A DNA stretch of 12,223 nt from Casp-actino8 sp964614655. GTDB taxonomy: Bacteria; Actinomycetota; Acidimicrobiia; Acidimicrobiales; Ilumatobacteraceae. Shown piece by piece: positions 1 through 6,104 of the stretch. The stretch covers positions 1 through 12,223 of the forward strand of contig CAZTPF010000043.1 of assembly GCA_964614655.1 (NCBI GenBank), read 5' to 3'. A program made the translations under genes and the position numbers. A model generated the notes under the pieces. It was not told where the DNA came from. It saw nothing but the letters and a program-made list of their open reading frames with translations, and did not search any database. Within the stretch, counting starts at the first letter, position 1. The number at the start of each line of letters is the position of its first letter.

Positions 1-1222
1 CGTCGACATCGGCGAGCGAGACCGCAGTTCCGGCTGGAACCGGTGGTAGTCGACGGGCGGCCAGCCACGTAGCCACCACGAACGTGACCGATCCCCACAG
101 CGCGAGCGACAAGCCACCCCACACGTAGAGCGCTCCGCTCAACAATGTGCCGACGAGACGTCCGGCGGCGTTGGCCGAGTAATAGAAGCCCACGTCGAGC
201 GCGACGTCTTCGTCGTCAGCGAACGCGAGCACCAAGAACGAATGCAACGACGAGTTCACGGCGAAAGCGATGCCGAACACGATCAATCCTCCGACGACGG
301 CCGGCGTCACACCCCACTCGACGGTGACAGGAACGGCAATCGCTGCACACACCACCGCCAACACCAGGGCCCACGACCGAGTGGCTCGACTCTCGTCGAC
401 GACTCGTCCACCGGTGGTGAGCAACTTCGGTGCCGACGACTGGACGATGCCGTAGCCGATGACCCACGCAGCCAGAAAACCCCCCACTCCTTCGTGGGAC
501 CAGTTCAATTGCTCAGCCAAAAAGACGGGCACAGCCACCACGAACCAGATGTCGCGCGAGCCGAACAGGAAGAATCGGGCGAACGAGAGCTTGTTGATCG
601 GGTCCGACTTCGACAGCAGTGACGTGAGCTTGGGCTTCCGCTTCGACTTGCCGATGTCCTCGTTCAACATCACCACGAGGAGCAGAACCATCACCCCGAG
701 AGCGGCGACCATGACCCAGAGCGAACCGTCGAACCCGAGAGTGGCGAGCAAGGCCGAGCCGAGGAAGAACCCCACCCCCTTCAGAGCGTTCTTCGAACCC
801 GTGAGGATCGCGACCATCCGGAAGAGCGACCCGTCACCCGCCACCGTCTTCACTGCACTCTTCGAACTCATCTTCGTGAGATCCTTGGCGACGCCGGACA
901 AGGCCTGCATGGCCATCACGAACAGAACCGACAGCCACCGCTCCCACGACGGATCTTCGAGTGTGAGCGCCGACAGGGCGACCATCTGCAGTACCAGTCC
1001 GCCGACCAAGGTGCGATTGAGGCCCTTGCGCGCTCCGACCCAACCACCCAGAAGATTCGTGAGGATCCCCATGAACTCGTAGGCGAGGAACAGGAAGGCG
1101 ATGGCGACCGCCGAGTAGCCCAATTCGTTGAAGTGAAGGAGCACCAGCATGCGCAGCGCGCCGTCGGTGAGGGTGAACACCCAGTAGCCGGCCGTCACCA
1201 AGACGTAGTTGCGCAACTTCAC
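1..1222 (-). CDS. arsJ: ArsJ organoarsenical efflux permease (MFS), 3' end cut by the window edge
   Basis: This is the inner-membrane major-facilitator permease that exports 1-arseno-3-phosphoglycerate, the product made from arsenate by its partner GAPDH; outside the cell the product breaks down to arsenate. I translated the minus strand from GTG at 1222: 407 codons are open with no stop before base 1. The N-terminus reads KLRNYVLVTAGYWVFTLTDG. Family-typical segments follow: LLHFNELGYS (about 28-37), LGGWVGARKGLNRT (58-71), QALSGVAKDLTKMSSKSAVK (106-125), TGSKNALKGVGFFLG (141-155), and FFLFGSRDIWFVVAVPVF (217-234). About 11-12 hydrophobic segments alternate with short loops. ArsJ proteins are usually near 400-415 residues, so only a few codons should be missing. 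The GTG overlaps the GAPDH stop in GTGA (1219-1222), with no strong ribosome site, so it is probably translated by coupling. Identification rests on remembered family sequence plus the GAPDH neighbour and is strong. Confidence 0.93.
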   Translation of the reverse strand, partial: MKLRNYVLVTAGYWVFTLTDGALRMLVLLHFNELGYSAVAIAFLFLAYEFMGILTNLLGGWVGARKGLNRTLVGGLVLQMVALSALTLEDPSWERWLSVLFVMAMQALSGVAKDLTKMSSKSAVKTVAGDGSLFRMVAILTGSKNALKGVGFFLGSALLATLGFDGSLWVMVAALGVMVLLLVVMLNEDIGKSKRKPKLTSLLSKSDPINKLSFARFFLFGSRDIWFVVAVPVFLAEQLNWSHEGVGGFLAAWVIGYGIVQSSAPKLLTTGGRVVDESRATRSWALVLAVVCAAIAVPVTVEWGVTPAVVGGLIVFGIAFAVNSSLHSFLVLAFADDEDVALDVGFYYSANAAGRLVGTLLSGALYVWGGLSLALWGSVTFVVATWLAARRLPPVPAGTAVSLADVD

Positions 1223-2238
1223 GCGTTCACCGCTTGCGCCACTTTGTCGGTGAGCTCGACCATGCGGTGGGCGTAGCCGTACTCGTTGTCGTACCAGACG
1301 AGCAACTTGAGCAAACGGCCGTCGACCACCATGGTCGACAGAGCATCGACGATGCCCGATCGGGTGTCGTTCACGTAGTCGGCCGACACCAAGGGACGCG
1401 TTTCGAACCCGAGAATTCCGGCCAAAGATCCAGAAGCAGCACGCTCGAGCGCAGAGTTCACCTCGTCGACCGTGACGTCACGAGACATGGCGAACACACA
1501 ATCGGTGAGCGACGCATTGAGGAGAGGCACGCGCACCGCTGTTCCGTTCAGTTTGCCGGTGAGTTCGGGATAGATCATCGTGATCGCCGTCGCCGATCCG
1601 GTGGAAGTGGGTACCAGTGAATTGAGAGCAGACCGTGCTCGACGCAGATCCTTGTGCGGCGCGTCGACGATCACCTGCGTGTTGGTGACGTCGTGAATCG
1701 TGGTGATGGCCCCGCGTTCGATCCCGAACTCTTCGAGTAGCACCTTCACCACCGGTGCGAGCGAGTTGGTGGTGCACGAAGCCGCCGTCACGATCGAGTG
1801 ATGTTGTGGGTCGTACAGATGATCGTTGCAGCCCATCACGACGTTCAGCACGCTCGGGTCCTTCACCGGACAGGCGACCACGACCGAGCGGGCACCGTTG
1901 GCGAGATGGGGCTCGAGGTCGGCGACCGTCTTGAATTTGCCCGACGATTCGACGACCACGTCGACTCCGAGGTCGGCCCACGGGATCTGCTCGGGGTGTG
2001 AGTACTCAGTGAACCCGACTCGGCGACCATCGACGATCATCGACTCACCTTCGATCGACACGTGGCCGTCGTATCGTCCGTGCACCGTGTCGAACTGAAG
2101 GAGATGAGCGGCCGCCTCCACTCCCCCTTTGATCTCGTTCACATGGACGAGTTCGAGGTCGGGATGGTGACGCAAGGCGCGAACGGCCAGACGACCCATA
2201 CGGCCGAAGCCGTTGATTCCGATGCGGGTGGTCACCAT
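1219..2238 (-). CDS. gap: ArsJ-associated glyceraldehyde-3-phosphate dehydrogenase
   Basis: This is an NAD-dependent GAPDH (339 residues, normal length) that here probably uses arsenate in place of phosphate, giving 1-arseno-3-phosphoglycerate for export by ArsJ. The Rossmann nucleotide motif INGFGRMGR is at 8-16. The catalytic cysteine is C155 in AASCTTN and the catalytic histidine is H182 in TTIHDVTNTQ. The later motifs PHKDLRRARSA and PTSTGSATAI are intact, and the C-terminal WYDNEYGY is present. Housekeeping enzymes usually read ND..TDP after the Rossmann fold and TTIHSYTNDQ around the histidine. Here they are VNEIKGG (33-39) and HDVTNTQ, which I associate with the ArsJ-linked branch. The ATG at 2238 has a strong ribosome site (GAGGAG, 5 bases upstream) that lies inside the end of the upstream arsR/arsC frame, and the two frames overlap by 7 bases. 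It is not beside pgk or tpi, so it is unlikely to be the glycolytic copy. Confidence 0.95.
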   Translation of the reverse strand: MVTTRIGINGFGRMGRLAVRALRHHPDLELVHVNEIKGGVEAAAHLLQFDTVHGRYDGHVSIEGESMIVDGRRVGFTEYSHPEQIPWADLGVDVVVESSGKFKTVADLEPHLANGARSVVVACPVKDPSVLNVVMGCNDHLYDPQHHSIVTAASCTTNSLAPVVKVLLEEFGIERGAITTIHDVTNTQVIVDAPHKDLRRARSALNSLVPTSTGSATAITMIYPELTGKLNGTAVRVPLLNASLTDCVFAMSRDVTVDEVNSALERAASGSLAGILGFETRPLVSADYVNDTRSGIVDALSTMVVDGRLLKLLVWYDNEYGYAHRMVELTDKVAQAVNA

Positions 2239-2921
2239 GTGATCTCCTCGATTCCTCGCAGCATCTGTACACGTCGGGCGAGTTCGCGTGCCGTGGCGTC
2301 GAAGACCGACGCCCGACCCGACCTCACCGGATCAGGGATCGACCAATGAATCCAAGTCGCCGGCGGTTCGATCTCTTCGCGTGCTTCGTCGCACACCGTG
2401 ATCACCACATCGGCGTCGACGTCGACCTCGTCGAGGTGCTTCGGAACGATGCCGTCCAAGGTGAGACCCAGTCGTCCAGCCGCCGCCACCGCTCCGGGGT
2501 GAACTCGATCGGCTGGATGCGTACCGGCCGACTCGGCATCTCCTGCGCCGACCGACTTCCAGATCGCGGCCGCCAATTGACTCCTCGCCGAATTACGGGT
2601 GCAGACGAACAGAGCGCGGCGTCGTGACGTTCCCGCGACCGGCGGCAACAGACTTTCGACGGCACCAGGCATCAACTGGACGTAGCGACGACGACCGTCA
2701 CCCTGCGACTTCACTCTCCTGACGAGGCCCGACTCCTCCAGGATGCGCAGGTGATGGGCCAGCAGGTTGGAGTCGCAGCCCGTGAGATCGGCGAGGTCGC
2801 CGGGCGAATGATCGCCCAAGGCCAGTGCATCGACGATCTTCAGCCGTGACGCGTCGCCGAGGGCGGCGAAGCGAGAGGCTCGGCGGTTCAGATCCACGAC
2901 CCCGAGAATATGTCTCAACAT
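2232..2921 (-). CDS. arsR/arsC: ArsR-type regulator fused to arsenate reductase (ArsC, LMW-phosphatase type)
   Basis: This is a two-domain protein. Residues about 10-95 are an ArsR/SmtB winged helix (ALGDASRLKIVDAL, then the recognition helix NLLAHHLRILEESGLV and a wing VKSQGDGRRRYVQL). Residues about 100-229 are a low-molecular-weight protein-tyrosine-phosphatase fold like thioredoxin- or mycothiol-linked ArsC. The P-loop is C107-TRNSA-R113 followed by SQ, and the general-acid loop has D197-P198. A second cysteine, C177, sits in VVITVCDEA, but the third cysteine of the thioredoxin-type triad is absent. The helix that carries the As(III)-binding CxC(xxC) in classical ArsR reads HSPGDLADLTG here, and C49 is the only cysteine in the domain. 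It is the first gene of the ars operon and presumably represses it. Coordinates give the longest frame (ATG 2921), but that ATG lies inside a palindrome. A leaderless GTG at 2897 (codon 9, 221 residues) fits the -10 element better. The fusion itself is clear. Confidence 0.93.
   Translation of the reverse strand: MLRHILGVVDLNRRASRFAALGDASRLKIVDALALGDHSPGDLADLTGCDSNLLAHHLRILEESGLVRRVKSQGDGRRRYVQLMPGAVESLLPPVAGTSRRRALFVCTRNSARSQLAAAIWKSVGAGDAESAGTHPADRVHPGAVAAAGRLGLTLDGIVPKHLDEVDVDADVVITVCDEAREEIEPPATWIHWSIPDPVRSGRASVFDATARELARRVQMLRGIEEITW
2905..2910 (-). promoter_or_regulatory. Probable -10 element (TATTCT) of the ars operon, leaderless start at GTG 2897
   Basis: On the minus strand TATTCT matches the actinobacterial TANNNT -10 pattern and is followed after seven bases by GTG (2897-2895), in frame with the ArsR domain. 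That spacing puts the transcription start on or next to the GTG, the usual layout of leaderless genes. I see no good -35 hexamer at 17-18 bases upstream. Confidence 0.45.
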
Positions 2922-2932
2922 TCATTGAGACA
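2911..2932 (-). promoter_or_regulatory. Probable ArsR operator: perfect inverted repeat TGTCTCAA-N6-TTGAGACA
   Basis: The sequence shows an exact 8-bp inverted repeat with a 6-base spacer, located just before (or across) the start of the arsR/arsC gene. The core TCAA-N6-TTGA resembles sites bound by ArsR/SmtB-family dimers. It abuts the TATTCT element at 2905-2910, so a bound dimer would cover the -35/-10 spacer and repress. Assigning it to this ArsR is an inference from position and symmetry. Confidence 0.72.
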
Positions 2933-2943
2933 CTTTCGACGGG

Positions 2944-2969
2944 GTGAACGTTCGGTGAACTCAGTGAAC
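2944..2969. repeat. Three short direct repeats of GTGAAC
   Basis: GTGAAC occurs at 2944-2949, 2955-2960 and 2964-2969, with start-to-start spacings of 11 and 9 bases. The first is part of the small palindrome GAACGTTC. The copies span the end of the DUF2071 frame and the gap before the ars operator. The third copy is within coding sequence, so chance is possible. Confidence 0.35.
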
Positions 2970-3680
2970 CCGTCGTGGTCGACCGATCCGAACACTGACC
3001 CCCGGCGAACAACGCACGTGGGGTTCACCTGCCGGCTCGGGAAGGCCGGCCGCCGTCACCAAACTCGTGTCGGCGTGCTCCAACCGGGCCGCCCGTAGCG
3101 GCCACGGCTCGTGGTCGACCGGGGCGTAGCGAACACCGCCTCTCGTTCGGGAGTACAAACCCCATCGAGCGGTGAGGAAGTGATCCAGGGCATCGGGCTC
3201 GATCCCCTCGCCCGGATGCAGCACGATCTCACTTGGTTCGACCGCATGCGGCCAACGACGGCGAACACGGGTGGTCCACGTGTCGTCACTCACCTCGTGG
3301 CTGGCCCGACCCCAGCAGTACGGCAGACGGTAGGTGAGCCGCGCGACGACAGCGGGCAAGAAGCGGTTCACGTCGAGCGAGAAGAACCACACACCCGGTC
3401 GTCCGTCCCGAATCACATAGGTACGCACGTTGATCTCAGGAAACGAACCGAAATACGGCACCGACGGTCCGTGCGGCAGTCCGATGTCGCGCATCGAGAA
3501 CGGAATCAAACCAACCCAAGCCGAACCGTCGAACGTGTCGACGGTGAGTTGCTCGGGCAGCAACGCCTGCACCACCGAGGGCTCGTAACGCCAGTGAACG
3601 TAGGCGAGATCTCGCCATTCCTGGCGCATGACGGCGAAGCGCACCGGATCCGGACACACCGGTGACACTTGTCGATCCAT
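2961..3680 (-). CDS. DUF2071 (YqjF-like) protein
   Basis: This 239-residue soluble protein has no signal peptide or membrane segment that I can see. It matches the DUF2071/YqjF family (COG3361), whose members have an acetoacetate-decarboxylase-like fold but no settled function. Family-like stretches are QEWRDLAYVHWRYEPSVVQALLP-type sequence near 20-42, DGSAWVGLIPFSM (about 51-63), SFPEINVRTYV (79-89) and GVWFFSLDV (96-104), followed by the conserved RLPY (117-120). Length is normal for the family. ATG 3680 has no ribosome site but follows a TAGCCT hexamer by six bases, suggesting a leaderless message; M18 (3629) is an alternative start. Its stop is 39 bases before ATG 2921 of the ars regulator on the same strand. 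It could be read into the ars operon, but the palindrome and -10 between them suggest that ars has its own promoter. A link to arsenic is not shown. Confidence 0.88.
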   Translation of the reverse strand: MDRQVSPVCPDPVRFAVMRQEWRDLAYVHWRYEPSVVQALLPEQLTVDTFDGSAWVGLIPFSMRDIGLPHGPSVPYFGSFPEINVRTYVIRDGRPGVWFFSLDVNRFLPAVVARLTYRLPYCWGRASHEVSDDTWTTRVRRRWPHAVEPSEIVLHPGEGIEPDALDHFLTARWGLYSRTRGGVRYAPVDHEPWPLRAARLEHADTSLVTAAGLPEPAGEPHVRCSPGVSVRIGRPRRVH

Positions 3681-3686
3681 GCCACG

Positions 3687-3692
3687 AGGCTA
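3687..3692 (-). promoter_or_regulatory. Possible -10 (TAGCCT) for the DUF2071 gene
   Basis: On the minus strand TAGCCT fits TANNNT and stands six bases before ATG 3680, with no Shine-Dalgarno between them, as in leaderless genes. No convincing -35 is present, so this rests on spacing alone. Confidence 0.3.
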
Positions 3693-3734
3693 GGGAGAGA
3701 TCGAACCGGAAAACGATGCCGGTACGAAATCGCC

Positions 3735-3740
3735 TAAGGT
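3735..3740 (+). promoter_or_regulatory. Possible -10 (TAAGGT) for cydAB
   Basis: TAAGGT fits TANNNT and lies 15 bases before the preferred cydA ATG (3756), leaving room for a very short leader holding the ribosome site. No clear -35 is seen. It faces the putative DUF2071 promoter across the divergent gap at 3681-3755. I see no strong palindrome there that would mark a shared regulator. Confidence 0.3.
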
Positions 3741-3744
3741 CGAA

Positions 3745-3749
3745 AGAGG
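3745..3749 (+). promoter_or_regulatory. Ribosome binding site AGAGG that decides the cydA start
   Basis: AGAGG directly touches the ATG at 3750 but is six bases from the in-frame ATG at 3756. Normal spacing therefore favours 3756, which also gives the usual N-terminus for CydA. Confidence 0.6.
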
Positions 3750-3755
3750 ATGCAA

Positions 3756-5105
3756 ATGTTCGCAGTCGACACTCTCATGGCGGCGCGCTACCAGATGGCG
3801 CTCTCGCTCGGATTCCACATCGTGCTCTCGTGTTTCGGAGTGGCCTTCCCCTTCCTCATCTACTTGATGCATCGACGGGGCTTGAAGCAGAACGACGCGG
3901 ACGCCCTCACACTCGCCCGCCGGTGGTCGAAGGTCGCCGCCGTTCTGTTCGCCGTGGGTGCCGTGAGTGGCACGATCCTCAGCTTCGAGATGGGACTGCT
4001 GTGGCCCGGTCTCATGTCGACGTACGGCGACGTGATCGGTCTCCCGTTCGCACTCGAGGGAATCGCCTTCTTCCTCGAGGCGGTGTTTCTCGGCATCTAT
4101 CTGTACGGCTGGGACCGCCTTCCACCGTCGGTGCACCTGAAGACACTGATTCCAATCATGGTGTCAGGCGCGTTCGGAACCTTCTGCATCATGGCGGTCA
4201 ATGCCTGGATGAACGCACCCACCGGCTTCACCCTCGAGAACGGTCAGGTCACCGACGTCGATCCGCTCGCCGCGATGTTCAACAGCGCAGTGTGGGGTAT
4301 GGCCCTTCACATGTTCGTGGCCGCCTACATGGTGGTCGGATTCATCGTGGCAGGTGTCTACGCCTTCGCCATTCGAAAGGGTCGTGACGATCGGCGCCAC
4401 CGTATGGGTCTCCGCTACGCACTGGCGATCGCCGGAGTGGCCGCCGTGGTTCAGCCCGTGGTCGGCCACTTCTCGGGCCTTCGTCTCGCCGACGAACAGC
4501 CTTCCAAGCTCGCCGCGATGGAGCTGGCCACCGAAACCGAAACGAGAGCACCGCTGCGAATCGGTGGCGTCCTGATCGACGGAGAAGTCGTCGGGGCGAT
4601 CGAGATCCCGGTACTCGGCTCGATCCTCGCCGGTAACAGTCCGAACGCTGAGATTCCAGGACTCGACCAACTCACTCCCGAGACCACTCCCCCGGTCAAC
4701 ATCGTGCACCTGTCGTTCCAGACGATGATCGGGATCGGAACTCTGCTCGCCGCTTTCTCGGTCTGGTTCTGGTGGCGAGAGCGACGGCAACGATCCCTCA
4801 TCGACTCCCCACGCACTCTTGGTTTCGTGTCGATATCGGGAGTACTCGCCGTGGTCGCCCTGCAAACCGGCTGGATCACCACCGAAGTCGGCCGCCAACC
4901 TTGGATCGCCTACGAGGTGATGACCGTCGACGAGGCCGTCACCACCAACTCCAACGTCTGGATCACGCTCACCGCAACGATCGTCGTGTACACAGCGATG
5001 GGAATCGCCGCCTTCGCCGTGATCAGGTCGATGTCGTCGCGCTGGCGACGCGGTGAGGCCGACGCCCTCCCGAGCCCGTACTCCCCCGACATGGTGGTGC
5101 GATGA
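3756..5105 (+). CDS. cydA: Cytochrome bd quinol oxidase subunit I
   Basis: This is the integral-membrane subunit carrying haems b558, b595 and d of a terminal oxidase that oxidises quinol and reduces oxygen to water. With ATG 3756 it has 449 residues; an ATG two codons earlier (3750) is less likely because it touches the ribosome site. Visible key residues are H21 (haem ligand, LGFHIV), E101 and E108 (ALEGIAFFLEA), H185 (GMALHMF) and M324 (SFQTMIG), the b558 ligand pair. K251 and E256 lie in the quinol-binding stretch DEQPSKLAAMELATETE. The signature GWITTEVGRQPW is at 372-383. About nine membrane helices are expected. The loop between the quinol motif and M324 is short, as in the short-Q-loop (CIO-like) branch rather than E. 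coli CydA. It overlaps cydB by four bases (ATGA). Such oxidases often support growth at low oxygen or with inhibitors of haem-copper oxidases. Confidence 0.97.
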   Translation: MFAVDTLMAARYQMALSLGFHIVLSCFGVAFPFLIYLMHRRGLKQNDADALTLARRWSKVAAVLFAVGAVSGTILSFEMGLLWPGLMSTYGDVIGLPFALEGIAFFLEAVFLGIYLYGWDRLPPSVHLKTLIPIMVSGAFGTFCIMAVNAWMNAPTGFTLENGQVTDVDPLAAMFNSAVWGMALHMFVAAYMVVGFIVAGVYAFAIRKGRDDRRHRMGLRYALAIAGVAAVVQPVVGHFSGLRLADEQPSKLAAMELATETETRAPLRIGGVLIDGEVVGAIEIPVLGSILAGNSPNAEIPGLDQLTPETTPPVNIVHLSFQTMIGIGTLLAAFSVWFWWRERRQRSLIDSPRTLGFVSISGVLAVVALQTGWITTEVGRQPWIAYEVMTVDEAVTTNSNVWITLTATIVVYTAMGIAAFAVIRSMSSRWRRGEADALPSPYSPDMVVR

Positions 5106-6103
5106 GCCTCGTCGACGTCGTCGCGGCGCTGATGTTCGTGGGAGTGGTCGCCTACGGCGTGTTCGGCGGCGCCGATTACGGCAGTGGCATGTGGGATCTC
5201 CTCGCCGGCAACGCCGAACACGGTGCCGCACTTCGCACCCAGGTCGATCACAGCATCGGCCCGGTCTGGGAGGCCAATCACGTATGGCTCGTCTACGTGC
5301 TCGTGTTCATGTGGAGTGCCTTTCCCACCGGCTTCGCGGCGGTCATGAACACTCTGTGGGTCCCGTGGATGCTCGTCGGGCTGGGCATCGTGTTGCGCGG
5401 ATCGGGCTTCGCCTTCCGCAAGTTCAGCGAGAACCTGCGCTGGGCCCGCGTGTTCGGCGGGGCCTTCGCGCTGTCGTCGTTCATCACACCCTTCTTCTTG
5501 GGAATGATCGCCGGCGCCATTGCGAGCGGGCGAGTGACCATCGACGGCACCAGCGACGTCTCGGTCTGGACCGGGCCCACGTCGTGGGTCGGAGGAATCC
5601 TCGCCGTCGGAACTGCGGCCTATCTGGCCGCGGTCTACCTCGCCGCCGATGCCCGACGAGCCGGCCACGACGAGCTGGCCGACTACTGCGCGAAGCGCGG
5701 CATGGTGAGCGGTTCCATCACCGGTGTGATCGCTCTGGCCGCCGTGCCGCTCCTCACGAACGACGCCGAGACATTGACCGGTCGACTTCAGGGCCGAGCC
5801 GCGCCACTGGCCGTTATCGCTGCAGTGTCGGGGTTCGGTGCGATCGTTCTCTTGTACCGGAAGAAGTACTCACTCGCTCGCGTGGGAGCCACCGTGGCCG
5901 TCGGAACAGTGCTTCTCGGCTGGGGTGTTGCGCAATGGCCCGATTTCCTCATCGACCATGCGACACTCGACGACGTCGCCGGAGCTCGACCCACTCAGGT
6001 CGCACTGGTGGTCGTGTTCGGTCTAGCAGCGATCACGGCTGTACCCGCTCTGGTCTGGCTGCTCTATCTCGTGAATCGCAAAGAGCAGAGTCTGCAGAGC
6101 TGA
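5102..6103 (+). CDS. cydB: Cytochrome bd quinol oxidase subunit II
   Basis: This 333-residue polytopic membrane protein is the partner of CydA. The N-terminus has a first membrane helix and the motif GGADYGSGMWDLLAG (about 22-36), followed by GPVWEANHVWLVYVLVFMW-type sequence (about 54-72), which is characteristic of subunit II. The next helices contain FPTGFAAVMNTLWVPWMLVG and the loop LRGSGFAFRKF (about 98-108). Roughly eight helices can be counted. It is shorter than E. coli CydB (about 379), which is common in the CIO-like group. The ATG at 5102 overlaps the cydA stop in ATGA, with only a weak GGTGG site before it, so it is probably coupled. No cydX-like small ORF and no cydDC transporter genes follow; downstream comes the convergent sulfatase, whose stop is one base away. 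Confidence 0.96.
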   Translation: MSLVDVVAALMFVGVVAYGVFGGADYGSGMWDLLAGNAEHGAALRTQVDHSIGPVWEANHVWLVYVLVFMWSAFPTGFAAVMNTLWVPWMLVGLGIVLRGSGFAFRKFSENLRWARVFGGAFALSSFITPFFLGMIAGAIASGRVTIDGTSDVSVWTGPTSWVGGILAVGTAAYLAAVYLAADARRAGHDELADYCAKRGMVSGSITGVIALAAVPLLTNDAETLTGRLQGRAAPLAVIAAVSGFGAIVLLYRKKYSLARVGATVAVGTVLLGWGVAQWPDFLIDHATLDDVAGARPTQVALVVVFGLAAITAVPALVWLLYLVNRKEQSLQS

Positions 6104-6104
6104 A

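Noticed and set aside
459..1082. Plus-strand ORFs across the first 1.2 kb
   Set aside because: They lie antisense to arsJ, whose minus-strand translation gives clear family sequence over the whole stretch; the plus-strand products look like Arg/Ser/Pro-rich shadows.
1219..2238. Reading the GAPDH as the glycolytic housekeeping enzyme
   Set aside because: Overlap with arsJ and the regulator, absence of pgk/tpi, and the HDVTNTQ and VNEIKGG variants fit the ArsJ-associated branch better.
2698..3012. Minus-strand ORF starting upstream of the ars regulator in another frame
   Set aside because: It overlaps two well-supported genes and encodes Arg/Ser-rich shadow sequence with no recognisable domain.
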